Source of the DNA: Merluccius polli
Lineage: Eukaryota > Chordata > Actinopteri > Gadiformes > Merlucciidae
Assembly: GCA_030340625.1 (NCBI GenBank)
Contig: JAOPHQ010006323.1
Span: forward strand, 22,501 to 86,500
Reading direction: 5' to 3'
DNA length: 64,000 bases
Translations under genes and position numbers: made by a program
Notes under the pieces: generated by a model
What the model saw: only the letters and a program-made list of their open reading frames with translations
Told to the model about the DNA's origin: nothing
Databases searched by the model: none
Shown here: positions 35,601 to 47,502 of the stretch, one piece after another
Layout: every line of letters begins with the position of its first letter
Numbering within the stretch: the stretch's first letter is position 1

Positions 35601-36988
35601 AAAAGTCTAAGTATTTTTGCTCCAAGGGGTGGAAATACAGACCATATAAATATAGTCATCATCAGTTACAACTCTCATTGTCTTTTTGCAAATGTAACTT
35701 TTGCTACAATTCTGCCTTGGCAGAGAACTGCAATTGCATGTGACAATTTGCAAATGTGTGTGGAGATTTGTCTGTGTGCCTCAGTAGCCATACAGCCTAC
35801 GTACCACCAGTCGGCGGTAGCTCCCAGTGATTTTAGGCAGTGAGAGAAAGGTTGGTTAACTATGACTCCCACAGTGCACTTCGACATAAAACATCCAATT
35901 GCCGAGTTTGAATTCTGTCATATTAGCTGGTAACTGTTGGCAAGAGAGTTTACGTTGTTTGCGAAAACTGAAAACAGAGTGGTCAACTGCAAGTGAGGTT
36001 GAATAATTAATTTCCTCTACTTACCTTTACCATTGCCCTTAAGTAAAATAAATTCATTATTCAACCTTACGTGCAGTAGACCACTCTGTTTCGCAGCATC
36101 ACTGGGTGCTAACGCTGACTGGTGGTACGTAGGTTGTATAGCTACTGAGGCACACAGAGGAATTGCACACATTTGCAAATCGCCACCCGCTTTTGCAGAT
36201 CTCTGCCACAGCAGAAGTGTAACAAAAGTCACATGTTAAAAGGCGGCCAATTGAGAGTTGTAACTGATGACTTTTCAATCACTAATATCTATGTAAGCAT
36301 TTACAGATTTGTCTACACATTTACAGATCTATGTTTGACACATTTACACATCTGATTACGCACACACAGATTCTGAATACACATTTGCAGATTCCTGTAC
36401 ACATTCACAAATCGCACAGTCGCATTTGGAGATAATTTTACACATATACAAATCTGATTCATACACACACGGATTGAGATACAGTTACACAATTCTCCAC
36501 TCACGTTTGTAAATAGTTCTGCTACAATAATGTCCCCATGAGATTTAATTTCCATTTTCATCAGACAGGAGACGTTGATGTTTAAACAAGCCATAATGCA
36601 TCAGGCTAAACATACATAATTCAATATCACAACAAAACAAGAGTCTGGAGGAATACTAATGTCTTTCATGAGCAATGTGCAATAGTATAACAGCCCCCTG
36701 CTATAGTTCTTAGCCCCTGCGTTGTGCATTATTTTTCGATACATGCACACCTCGTCGTGGATTATCCCTTACTTATGTTACGATCACGTCATAGCCGTGC
36801 AGTTATGGAAAGTTAATCAACACCCCTCCAGCCAATCAGAATCAAGAATTCACCTGGGTCATGGTATAACCAAGAAAAAAACAACATACAAATTTGTAAT
36901 TTGGAACAAAATAGGCGTTACCTGCTTTTTGGGGCGAACACGTCCAAGCGACAGGCAGCAGCAATAGAAGGACACCAACAGAAGCCAT
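32609..36988 (-). CDS. tectb: Beta-tectorin, ZP-domain GPI-anchored matrix protein
   Basis: TECTB is a secreted zona-pellucida-domain glycoprotein that polymerises in the tectorial membrane and, in fish, in otolithic matrices. Nine coding exons (5' to 3'): 36988-36922, 35424-35234, 34992-34841, 34731-34659, 34042-33939, 33849-33766, 33479-33317, 33051-32970, 32685-32609. Phases agree and the total is 330 codons, against 329 in human. Exon 1 is a signal peptide (MASVGVLLLLPVAWTCS). Exon 2 has VPECPYGWEIGQLSLGG and exon 3 NSIVSNDTSLTVRNQPVNY. Exon 4 has VATVYVNNGSLGTFKSQLS and exon 5 DAPYVIDTSEIGSEVF. Exon 7 has FKFNSFRFQRFEKVSTVWLH. The last exon is a hydrophobic tail (ASVCILSIVLVNVLFSLI) fit for GPI attachment. 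An oddity is that the linker after the ZP domain, CSARSLQTEASEPSGG, has no tetrabasic cleavage site where human TECTB has one. Exons 8 and 9 are short and were placed by phase and family resemblance, so they are slightly less certain. Confidence 0.95.
33112..33235. repeat. Local duplication in tectb intron 7
   Basis: ATAAAACATGTAAGCTATGT followed by ATGGAGGT occurs at about 33122-33151 and again at 33201-33233. A unique stretch separates the copies. This is a small, partly diverged tandem duplication. Confidence 0.75.
34212..34548. mobile_element. hAT-type MITE in tectb intron 4
   Basis: The segment begins TAGGGCTTGGCGATATGGCC and ends ATATTTCCCAGCCCATA, giving imperfect inverted termini around an AT-rich interior full of GATAT motifs. 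This is the pattern of common fish non-autonomous hAT elements. I could not find a clean target-site duplication. Confidence 0.7.
35055..35190 (-). repeat. tRNA-derived SINE in tectb intron 2
   Basis: On the minus strand, GGTACTGGGTTCAATCCCC (a B-box) is followed by AAGGTCCACAGTCTACCTGT. The element is related to the copies at 25590-25745 and 44075-44215. Confidence 0.72.
35445..36537. mobile_element. Large foldback (palindromic) element in tectb intron 1
   Basis: The left end (GGGGCATTATTGTAGCAGAA from 35445) is the near-exact reverse complement of the right end at about 36517-36537. Pairing continues inward for more than 100 bases, including CGTTTGTAAATAGTTCTGCT on the right arm. Inner segments also match in inverted order, for example CGTACCACCAGTC near 35800 and GACTGGTGGTACG near 36116. 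The whole 1.1 kb can fold back on itself. No transposase is present, and target-site duplications are not clear. Confidence 0.8.
36745..36880 (-). repeat. Dispersed repeat, inverted relative to copy at 57236
   Basis: CTCCAGCCAATCAGAATC and TCATGGTATAA occur here, and their reverse complements occur in matching order at 57236-57300. GGATTATCCCTTAC near 36759 is likewise matched by GGCATTATCCCTTACG near 57578. The family is not named. It lies in tectb intron 1. Confidence 0.6.
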
Positions 36989-39305
36989 TGTTTAAATCTA
37001 CAGACATTTCAGAATAAAAAACGCTCAACAATCAGAAACCATATGTCCCTATGTATTTTCTTTTTAATAAAAGTAGTTTTGGGATTACTTACCAATGAGG
37101 AAACACCTAAAGTTGGATGTCAGTGGGTCGTCATGGCTCTTCAAACTGGTAACTTATTCACGCCAGTAACTTCACAGCTAACATCTTCCCAACTTCTGTG
37201 GATATTTATACTTTTACAGGTAACGGCAATAAGCCTCTTACCTCCCCTTCTCCTCTTGTCTCCTTGGCAACATTGGAACTCCATTGTAGGGTTTCTTACA
37301 ATAGGTCTCTGTGCTATAATGGACATTGACTTTCAAATGGCCAGCGTCTCCAGAGGGAACCGCAAAGCACAGTCTGTGTGGGTTACTGGGTTCCTTCCTC
37401 TTACAAATGTCTAGATATCAAAAATATCAATTGAGATAATGCCATTAACACACATGTTTGCATTTATGGTATGTCCACAAAATAACTGAAAATTACTATT
37501 ACTATGATCCCTTATTTGTATTGACAGCGGTTACAGCAGTGTTTCAAGACACGGTACACACTTTGTAACCGTTTCTTCTATAATTTTTTAGTGTAATATG
37601 GTCATGGTGTGCCCCCTCAAAGTAATGCTAGACTTCCAGTGACTCAACATAAAACGCTTTGCAAAGTCACTTTTCCCAGAGTCACATTTGGCATTCTGAT
37701 TCATTCTGATTCTGGGCCTTCCTCATTGAATGGCAATTCTCTTCGTTTCCTTGGCCAGTTCCTTCAAAGAACTTTGTTCATGAAGTCAATGACTGGAAGC
37801 GGACAAGTAGGGATGTCGCTTAAAATGCGATACCAACTCGGATAACAGCGGTTACAGCAGTAGTGTGCCTAAGTAGAGACGGCAGTGGCCTGTGTTTGGC
37901 TGGATAGAGTTTCACACAGGGCTATTAGGAAGAGATTACTTTTTGTCTGCTGCGTGGATAGCCTTACGTGCCCCCAATGGCCTGTTTCTATGGAGGTTTT
38001 ATGGGCATCTCTTAATGATTTTGTTGCTTGTTAATTTGGCTGGAGAGAAAGTGTTCTGTTTGATTCTGTTGATTTTCAAATAGTATGCTAATACTAATAT
38101 TAGTACCAATACCAATACTCATTTGTTTGTGACTATGTTGTCAAAGTTCACTGTAAGCCAAATATTTGGCCCTTGATCTAGCTAGAGCCATGGCCTTCCC
38201 TTCCCACTTCTCTGTTTTATGATTCTTCACTTCATAGGTTTTACTGCTAACAGCCTACTATTAAACTAAGAATACATGTAACTTGAATACAAATTCCAAT
38301 GCTATTACTAATACCAATGCTACTACGGGTGTGATGTTGTCGTCCAAAGTCCGCTTTAAGCCAAATACTTTCCATTTGGCTCTCCGTTTGGCTCTGAGGT
38401 GGAACACAACGTTATGTCCAAAATCCTTCATGCTTTAACAACTTTGAAATGCAATCTACGTCACGGACTCCAATGCTTTCCCTATCACATTCAGGGCGAG
38501 ACTGAATGACAGAACAAACGGTTGTAAATCGATAGCAAGCTTGGTTAGACCCTAATGTCCTTAGTACAACAATACAACAAGTGACTCCAAATGCATTCGA
38601 CGAACCCATGCGGTATTAGCATCTGAATAGGACCGAAGGGGGAATTCTTAGGACTTGATCTAAGGGAAGATACTGATCTAAGAATGGGTCCAGGGACAGG
38701 TAGCATTACAGCGTCTAGCGATGCTAACAAAGACTGTGACTCAATCATGTTATGCAATCAAGCTGGCGATCCAAGACATGTGCGCTCAGTGTGTGTGTGT
38801 GTGTGTGTGTCAGGAGGCTAATTGTGTGGGTGTGTGGTGGGTGTCGGTGTAGGTTTGTGTGTCTGTCACCCTAAATGATCTTTGCTTGGTTTTATAAAGC
38901 CTTATGACAAAATAAACTTGACTTAAATGCCATATTCGCTCATTTATTCCACATTTCTACACTGCAGCACACACCATGCCAACAAGTACTTAGAGGTGAG
39001 GCGATACCAAATACATATTGTCCACAGGAGAGCAGCACAGACTTTCATGCAATAGCTTCCATCTAGAGGTTGTAATGGCTATGCAGTATTCATGTAGATT
39101 AAACACAAAGTAGACCTACTAAACAGTTAGTAGACGACAACACATTATGCCTAGATAGTGCTTTAGTCGAAAATCACACAACAGAATGATCACAATTTCT
39201 TGACAACACTATGACAGGTACAAATAGATCCTATTCAAAATACAAATGTTTTAGTATATACACAACATATTTACATAATAAATATATGTTTTTAAGTTGC
39301 AGGAA
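36989..39305. other. tectb 5' flank and Dkk-like 3' flank
   Basis: No coding exon is seen. A diverged duplication is visible at about 38090-38190 and 38270-38400, sharing AAGCCAAATA and AATACCAAT motifs. On the minus strand, AATAAA (plus-strand TTTATT, 38943-38948) lies about 360 bases beyond the Dkk-like stop codon and is a plausible polyadenylation signal. A GT run of 20 bases lies at 38791-38810. Confidence 0.55.
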
Positions 39306-41216
39306 TCAGGCTTTGGGTACTTGGCAGGTCCAACTTGTGGCTTCAGGTTGGTACACAAAATCTCTCCTGAAAGGAAAGGAAAGTTGAAAATTAAAAGTTG
39401 AAAACCAGGGTATTACATGTTTTGTCAAATAAAAAAAATTGAAAAAACACTTGAAAAAAGCCCTAGTCACACATGGGGGCCAGACAAGGGCCTTGACTCG
39501 CTAACATTACAGCGCAGTACTCACTCTTTCCACCGAGCTGCACCGTTTCCCCGACACAACAGTCCCTCGTCACAGGGGCATATCTGATTGATGCTGAAGG
39601 CCAGGCCGCCGTCCGGTACGTAGCAGCTCTCGCCACGAATCAGGCGGCGTTTGCACACCTGCTCGCCATGGTGACGGGCGCAGCACATGGACGGTCCACA
39701 GTCCCGGTCCACCTTACACCGAGCACCTGGATGTGGATGCACGCTGTTAGTGGACGTTCAAGCTTCAACAGCGTGTTTCATTGTGTAAAATGTGATGTAA
39801 AAATGTGATGAGTAAAATATCATCAATGGCTTGTGAATGCTAAGTCATGTTTCCATATTTATAGCTACATTTTTGGGAGGATTTTTTACACTGAGCTCGG
39901 TGTTTCACTAGGAGTTTTCACTAGGTGTTTTGAAATGTGTTTTTAGAAAGTGTGGCCCTCTGTGATTTTTTTTCTTCTTCTTCTGTGTTTTGGAAATAGC
40001 TGAGGGGTTTTAATAGCTTAGGAACAAATCTGCTAGCTCATGTTTCATTTGCTCTGGCAGATAGGCAATCCACATTTGCGAATACGCCATTGGCTGGCGA
40101 TGCCAGGCTAGGATTTTAAAGCATTAGAAAACTCTCGCACCCTCTTGTCCGTTGGGGATGCTGCGGTGGCACTTTCCAAACATGCAGCTGAGGCCCCGTA
40201 CGCACTGGGCGTCCCGACGACAGTAGTGGCCCTCCCCTCGCAGCGGCACGCACAGACCGAAGTGGCGGTCGCAGGACAACCCCCGACCACAGACCCTGTC
40301 GTGGTCGCACACCACCTGGGGAAAAAGGGAGAATGAAAATTTCACATTTGAGTGAACTCTGTGTTAAAGCTACAATATGCAAGATTTTTGTTTGTTGGAA
40401 ATGTACTCTGAAGCACGTTATTTTATGTAGACACTAATTAGAGGCTACAGTGGCTTAGGTTCATTACCCCGTTTCTGCAGGGAAATCTGCGAAATCCCAA
40501 AATGTCAGCGGGCTTGGTTTTTCTGACCAATCACAGCCAATCAACAGCCAGTTGACCAGTTAACATCCACGTACCCCGTGGATGTTGAATTAATAAATGT
40601 GACTTTCAACCTCATAGTCTATCAAAAACATGCTTGGAAGCGTTTTAGAGAGAACAGGGAGAAGGACGAGGTGAGGAGCAGAGCTGTTTATTTTCCAAAT
40701 TTAGATGAGGCTAGCGTTCAAGATTGACTGAGCATTTGAATCTATTATTTCTATGATTTACTGTCAATGCTCCTGGAGCTAATTACAAATGTATTTAATG
40801 CATTCTGGTGCAAAGTCTGCGATGGCAATGTGATATTGTCCTTGTATGATCCCTGTACCGAGAAACTCTTCAGTTATTCTCAAAAACCACTTCGTCTCAC
40901 AGGAAATTGTCTTTAAACCGATAGGCAATTTGGAAACTAGTTTTTAATTAATTCTGACATTTCATTGTAACAACAACAATAAAACATTGCGAACATTGAC
41001 ACACATAACCTACCATACTATGTTATTTTTCACAGTGTGTGTGTCTCTACTCACTGTGGTTGCTTTGGCTGGAGCAGCAGCAGCGTCCCTCTGGGCCATG
41101 GGTCCCTCCTTCGGCGGGCTGTGGGGCATGTTGAGCATCCAGGCCCAGATACGAGCCTCGGCCAGGGAGAACCACAGACAGAAGCACACAAGCCACAGGC
41201 CCTTCCACATCTCCAT
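39306..41216 (-). CDS. Secreted Dickkopf-family protein (Dkk3-like)
   Basis: Dickkopf proteins are secreted modulators of Wnt signalling with two cysteine-rich colipase-fold domains. Four coding exons (5' to 3'): 41216-41055, 40315-40141, 39726-39525, 39366-39306. Phases agree and the product is 199 residues. The ATG at 41216 is chosen because MEMWKGLWLVCFCLWFSLAE makes a good signal peptide; an in-frame ATG at 41246 is possible. Exon 1 ends in a low-complexity linker. Exon 2 is CRD1 (CDHDRVCGRGLSC to CMFGKC). Exons 3 and 4 are CRD2, with ten cysteines (CKVDRDCGPSMCCARHHGEQ, then ICPCDEGLLC, final SWTCQVPKA). CRD1 has only eight cysteines. The NQICPCDEGLLC segment resembles Dkk3, whereas MCCARHHGEQVC recalls Dkk1/2/4, so subfamily assignment is uncertain. 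The TATA box and 3' signal support a complete gene. Confidence 0.82.
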
Positions 41217-41393
41217 GCAGTGCAACACAACACGCTCAAAGTGCAAAGAAGAGTCTAGTAAGAGTAGGTCAAATCCCCCCGGGAACCAAAAGAGCTTTTA
41301 GAAAAGAAAGTCTCAGGCATAGAGACGTATACAGTGTCCGGTAGCTTTACGTTAGGGTTGTGGAGATCCTAAAGTGAAACTCTCCCTAATGCA

Positions 41394-41401
41394 CTTTTAT
41401 A
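41394..41401 (-). promoter_or_regulatory. TATA box of the Dkk-like gene
   Basis: The minus strand reads CCTATAAAAGTG, an excellent TATA box, 178 bases upstream of the chosen ATG (41216). Transcription would start near 41365-41370, giving a 5' leader of about 150 bases. Confidence 0.65.
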
Positions 41402-41449
41402 GGCCAAAGGAGCTTGCTCCCACACTAACCCACCCCCCACTTCTCCCTC

Positions 41450-41460
41450 ACACACACAAC

Positions 41461-41509
<49 letters not shown>
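41450..41509. repeat. (CA)n microsatellite upstream of the Dkk-like TATA box
   Basis: The CA run of about 48 uninterrupted bases lies about 50-110 bases upstream of the TATA box, so it is within the proximal promoter. Confidence 0.95.
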
Positions 41510-41512
<3 letters not shown>

Positions 41513-41665
41513 CTACAAGATTGTTTGTCTAAGCAACAGGCAGGGAGGAGGCGATTAGTAGTTAATAGATTAAGCAAATTTCCCAGGTCACCCCCCGCTG
41601 CCAGAAGATAGTGGCAAAGTGACCAGCCGGGGAGAAGGTGAAAGAACACATTTGGGACTGAGAGG

Positions 41666-41690
41666 GAGGGTGGTGGTGGTGGTGGTGGTA

Positions 41691-41716
<26 letters not shown>
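41666..41716. repeat. (GGT)n and G homopolymer
   Basis: About eight GGT units lead into a G run of roughly 26 bases. The tract could form G-quadruplexes and is prone to length error in assembly. Confidence 0.9.
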
Positions 41717-41723
<7 letters not shown>

Positions 41724-42332
41724 ACAAAAACAGGGTTGACAACTCCAACACAATGGGGGGCCAAGACCAGCCCCCTCTGTGCTTAATGTCCACTAGACAA
41801 ACAAGGTGCGGGACATATAAAGTAAGAGCAGACTAATACAGTGATGAGGTCGTCTTATCTCATGTTGTGTCACATGGTGGTGGTGGCTCGCACAGCCCCC
41901 TTCCCACTGGATTATAGAAAATGTTTTTGTTTAATTTCCTCCCCCCCCCCCCTCTCTCTGTTACCCCGCCCCCCCCCTCCCCCCTCCCTCCCCTCGCCCC
42001 ACTCCCCCTCAATTACCCAGACCCCTGCCCCACAGTGGGGCCCCACACTGAGAGCAAATTTGCAGATGTGTCCTCCATAGGTGACCCAGCGATCTCATTA
42101 AGTGTAATTATCATCAGCCACTAGTGGGTGCACAACAGACCCCCCCCCCCCCCCCCCCTATCCCCCCCGCTCCCTCCTTCGACAGAATGAAAACAATCAG
42201 GACGTTGGTAAGGAGACGGAAAAACACCCCAGTAAGGACATTGGTTACCAGTGTTTTTCTTTTCTCCTCTTCTTTCCACCATCCTTTTCTCCTTCCTACT
42301 CATAGCTCTATCCCACAATAAAGGTTTGATGA

Positions 42333-42333
<1 letters not shown>

Positions 42334-42373
<40 letters not shown>
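42334..42373. repeat. (CAT)n trinucleotide repeat
   Basis: About 13 perfect CAT units give the poly-Ser or poly-Asp frames seen on either strand. These are not coding. Confidence 0.95.
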
Positions 42374-42559
42374 CAGTATATGCTACAGTATAGGAACTGC
42401 ATGTTCGTGCTGAACATTACGACGCAGTCTGCTTCTGATAATACACAGCAACGGCTGTAATGACCTGCCTGCCATTATGCGTGCCTCTGGAGAAAAACAC
42501 ATGTTCTTTATTGAGAAGTTTTTGATTGAAAATGTAGGATTATTATGTATGTATATATT

Positions 42560-42560
<1 letters not shown>

Positions 42561-42631
<71 letters not shown>
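42561..42631. repeat. (AT)n microsatellite
   Basis: A pure AT run of about 70 bases has ATGTAT-rich flanks. Confidence 0.95.
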
Positions 42632-42640
<9 letters not shown>

Positions 42641-44074
42641 GTGGCTTTTACACCATTCGTACCAATGTATAACCTACATTGCTCTTCCTGCATTTAATAG
42701 ATAATTTTTAACTTTATTTGTAGAACTCATTCTCTGTGTTGCACCGTTGCTCTCTTTTTTAAAGTAAAGGTGTAATTTACCACCCATTACCAAAATAGCT
42801 TGTGCATCCCATAATAGATCAGCGTGTGCCTATTGCAGCTGTTCCCTTTCCCAATTTTGAGATTCCCTCCCCTTCCCATGATTGCCCGGCTGTGTTCACA
42901 TATGGCCATAAAACACATGCAGCTGTCGGTGCTTTATTTTGTATGTTTTTGTAAACACAGCATTATTTTTGGAAAGCCCCTCAACTTCCCAAAGAGCAGA
43001 GCTGGCACATTTCAGTCAATTCCACAGAACTGAACGAACGCACAGCGCCACACTGGCTCACAGTTCGGCAGCAACATGTCCCGGTTTGCCTCTTAGCTTT
43101 CCCCTCAACTCTACAGCTCATTACGTCTCATAAGAGGCGCTGGGACCGACGCGTCCAGAGGCAACCGCACAACATCACCACTATCACCACTATCACCACC
43201 CCCCCCCACCCCATCCTCCGTTCCCGTCTTGTTGATGTATTCTTCTGCTGATGGAGGACGAGATTAAGGAGGGTGGATGGGTGGGAGGCTATGTCCGTCT
43301 GTGTGTGTGTTTTCTTCTTCTGGAAATTTCCAAAATAGGTTGAAAAATGAAGAGGGGTGTCTTACAGATTTTTCTGTCCACCGCAAAGTTATACATTGTG
43401 CTTTCCAGATAGCTGCAGTCCAGTGAGATAGTTGATACAGTCTGTCATTGGGTTCGAGGCCAAAGCGATCCCTGCTAAAACAGACATATTTGGTTCTTTG
43501 GCTACGACAGTACAGAGGAATTTTAAGCACAGTACCTCTAGACGCCCTACAGCTGCCAATGACATTTTAACCTGTTGGACCGTTTCAGCTACAGGAGCAG
43601 AGTGAGAGTTTATTCAGCTTCATGTATTTCAAACTTCATGTAGTCCAAAATAACATTTCTTTTTCAGCTTACATGATTATCGCATCGATTCTTTTCACCA
43701 GCAAGTATTTTCACTCTTTTAGATGAACTATTTAGATTGCCTTCCTAATGGTGGTCATTTGCATATGTATTGTATCGGCCAGCCGGGTCCCATTATAGAT
43801 GGGTTGTGTAGATATCATTGGATCTGTATCTACAGCATCTCTCAGCAAGTTAAGTCTGTATAGACACACAGACATAGACAAACGATGTAATTAGCGGTCA
43901 ATTATTTAGCACAATGGCACCAACCCTGACCATTAGCACCATGTAAATGAGGTTTAGAGCATGTGAAAATACAACCAGCCAACCAGAGCAGTTAGTTGTG
44001 GTTTAATACATATGTATTATACAGAATGGTCAAATACTTACTAAAAAAAAAAGAGTGGAAAAGAGACAGAGAGG

Positions 44075-44215
44075 GGGTCGGAGTTGGTAAGGGGTGTTGT
44101 GTTTGACTCCCAGCCAAAAGGTTCTGGGTTTGATGTCCGCAAGGTCCACCGCCTACCTGTAGGCGTCCCGCCCTGAGCTGAAATCTCCTCCGCCATCTCG
44201 CCATTCATAGCGGAG
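44075..44215 (+). repeat. tRNA-derived SINE
   Basis: Contains GGTTCTGGGTTTGATGTCC (B-box region) and CCACCGCCTACCTGTAGGC. It is related to the copies at 25590-25745 and 35055-35190. Confidence 0.7.
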
Positions 44216-44455
44216 TTGCCGCTCCCATTGACATGATATGTAGGCTCACTGTGTTTGACGCCCCACAACAGGCCACAACAATAGCATTACAACACAAACT
44301 ACGACTGCCGCCCCCCCCCGGCCCCCCCCCCCCCCCCCGCCGCCCCCCTACACCTCCAAACTGTACCTTTCGGCTTAGCCCCGTACCCCCATACGTCTCT
44401 TATTTATCCACCCCGGGCTGCAGCAGATAACTGTCTCTGCTAAACAGTCCCCATG

Positions 44456-44490
44456 CTTTCTCTCTCTGTCTCTCTCTCTCTCTGTCTCTG

Positions 44491-44524
<34 letters not shown>

Positions 44525-44553
44525 TCTATCTCTGTCTCTCTCTCTATCTCTCA
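44456..44553. repeat. (CT)n with CTGT interruptions
   Basis: A polypyrimidine tract of about 95 bases made of CT units is broken by GT and AT every 8-20 bases. Confidence 0.95.
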
Positions 44554-44976
44554 GTGGTAATGTCTCTGCTGCTAATGACATTCATTCTGAATGACCGGCC
44601 ACACATAACATTGTTGTGGCTATCTGGCAATTAGTGACTGACAAACACGAAGGGTGATGTTTCCATTGTAAGGGACGAGTGGTGAAAGGCCGGGGATGGG
44701 GATGGAGGGGGGGGGGAGGGGGCAAGTGAGTTTAGCCCCGGCCAGGGCCAAAATGCAATGACATATTGAAGCACAGGTGCTGGACGGACATTGTAAAGTG
44801 AGAGCCCAGAGATTGTGGTTGTGTATTCAGTGCAGTTTGAGAACAGTGATGTAAATGCATCTTGTCTTTTGGTAATGAAGCCATACCATGGGAATGTAAT
44901 AATAAATTAGATACACCCCCCCCCCCCCCCGCCTCCAATCAAAAAACAGGGATAGGTTGTGTTGTTCCTGAGGGTA

Positions 44977-45015
<39 letters not shown>

Positions 45016-46347
45016 ATCTATAATTATGTTGCATTGTGTAAGACTGAGCATGTTTATTACGCCTTTAACACCTTTAATTAAGTTGCACTAACTAAGATTA
45101 ATGTTACAAACGATTACTAACGATTTGAGAAAAAGCATAATTGATCATGACACATTTTCTCCCCCAACAAAAAAATAATATTTGTATAAGGCCTATCATT
45201 AAGCATTCAGTTTGTACACCACTATTATGTTACAGCTATTATTGCATTACAATGATTAAATAAACTAAATGAAAACAAATCCCAGTGCAGCGCTTTGTCT
45301 TCTGGAACCGTCTGGAGCGTTTCCAGGCGGTCTAGCTCTTTCACAACTGTCAAAATGAGCATTAGCACCTACTTGTTGGCCAAACAGCTGTTCCTAGGCA
45401 TCCACATCTGTGCCAGATGCTGTCAGTGGGCTTGCTAAACCATGGAAACGCAAGACTCATGAGGTGGATTGTTGTTACCATAACAAAAACGATAAAAGAA
45501 ACTGTTTTACTGGACAAAACAAATGAGCACCACTTGTCCTAAACGTGTTGTTGTTTAAAACAAAGCTGTAATTAAAACTAATTTAGACAAGCGCGAGTGT
45601 GTTGCCAATGGGATAGTGAAAGAGCAAATCAAAACATTTAAAGGGCTGCAGCTCAATAGCTTATATGACTTCTTCGCTCCCAGTTTCCTCTATTCCAGTT
45701 CACTTTAACACGTAAACGTGTTGTGATGTTTCAGTGTAACGATGCAGCTATGAATCAGGGTGGGAATGGCGTTCGGACAAAGGTCGTGAACCGGCCTTCG
45801 GACGACTCATGTTGTGATCAGGGCTGGATTCCCTGGTGTGTTTTAAGAAGAAAAAATGTTTTGAAGAATTGAAGAATGTTAAATGCCTAATTCACCAATT
45901 TGAGCTTATCTCTCTAAAGTCTGATTTGAAATCAGATTTCTTAGGAAAACTCTTAGGAAACTTGTAAATATTGCCAGATATTGAGTGAACATGAGATTTG
46001 AGTACAACTTTTTTTTTTCCAGTCAAGTAAAATTCATACTCACACGCATTGGTACTGACAGCCCATTCACAGCTGTGCAGCGCCATGTCAGCCCTTCGCA
46101 ATGAGGACACTTACATGAATCCTGTGTTGACACATTGGATTTGAGTTGGAGGCCTGAAAGCAATAGAAAGAATAAATCAGAACAGTCAAAACAGTTAACC
46201 CTTACACCATCTTTGAATTAATAGTAATCCAAACCCGTCGCTCTCTCTCTATTCTGGCATATATGGGGGATAGGGTGCTTGCGATCACACCACACACACA
46301 GCTTATAATTCAGTGAACTGAACGAACACCATTTGAGTGTTGAGATT

Positions 46348-46352
<5 letters not shown>

Positions 46353-46400
<48 letters not shown>

Positions 46401-46560
46401 CAGATTTACATTTACATTTAGGGCAGTTAGCAGACGCTTTTGTCCAAAGCGACTTACAATAAGTACATTTGTTAGGAGAAAGTGCAACACATTAACCGCT
46501 GTCAGTAGAGTAAGGCATACCAATTGCTAAGTTAACCGATTGCTAAGTGCAGAATATCAA
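46353..46560. repeat. (CT)n run followed by a dispersed teleost repeat
   Basis: A CT run (46353-46398) is followed by GCAGACGCTTTTGTCCAAAG and CGACTTACAATAAGTACATT. This conserved motif is found dispersed in many teleost genomes. The parent element is not identified here. Confidence 0.65.
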
Positions 46561-47310
46561 AGTAAGAGCCAGGACATACAAACACAGAATGAAGTGTTTT
46601 TTTTGTTTTGTGTTTGTTTGTTCAGATGTTTGAACTGAATATGTGGTAGGGGTTTCAATCATCGATCATGTTTCTAAGGAGATGTGCACGCCTGTAAAAT
46701 GTGCTCTCTTATTAGGAAGTACAATATATAAACATGCTTTGCTTGAGACATTTCTCCCCTTTTTCTCCCCTTTCTCCCGAAATGTGTCCCCTTCTTAAAA
46801 CCGTTGTAACACACCGATCTATGAGATACACCATATGTCGGTTTGAATCACAAGCCTTTGAAGCAACCGGGCGCCATTTTCAGATTTACAGTAAGTCAAG
46901 GCTATTGACCTCATTTGTTATGAGGGCCAGATTATTAAAATTGAAAATGAAGTATATTTTTTACAATTTGTTTATCTAACTACACAAATATAGGGCAAGT
47001 CATGTTCATACATTTCTACATAGACCTGTGTTTAGACCTGTGAAGTGTTTTTTTAATAAACACTTCACCTCAAATGCTAAATTCAAAACTGATTTAATAG
47101 ATCGAAAGACATTGAACATGTGATAAACTGCTACAAGTGCTCTTGCTATTCATTTCATTCATATTATTCAAATGAACAATCAGAATAAAAATGGCCTTAG
47201 CCATAAATCATTCTAGCAACAACTGATCATGTTTTCTACATTCAACAGAAGTCCAAGCACAACCTCTCCATCAAAGAATCGTCCATACATGCACAACTCT
47301 GCTGCATGTC

Positions 47311-47502
47311 ATGCCAGCCATGATCCCATATAGCAGGTCCATTATCCTCACTGTCATTCTCTTTTCCACAGTCCACACTGCTCCAGATAAAAGTCATACT
47401 AAAACGAACCTACAAACAAGTTTTACATCATTTACAAAAAGGAATAAGATCCAAAAACCAAAATGGCTTCATAATAATCAGGAAGAGTTGGATTCCACAT
47501 AG
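47311..47502 (+). other. Small open frame with signal-peptide-like start
   Basis: A 63-codon open frame begins MPAMIPYSRSIILTVILFST, which resembles a signal peptide ending near VHTA, followed by a Lys/Thr/Ser-rich tail. There is no homologue I recognise, no clear promoter and an ordinary start context. It could be a chance frame in AT-rich DNA. Confidence 0.12.

Noticed and set aside
41010..41301. Plus-strand and alternative-frame ORFs over the Dkk-like first exon
   Set aside because: The minus-strand frame has the signal peptide, the TATA box and an in-phase donor; the others are shadows.
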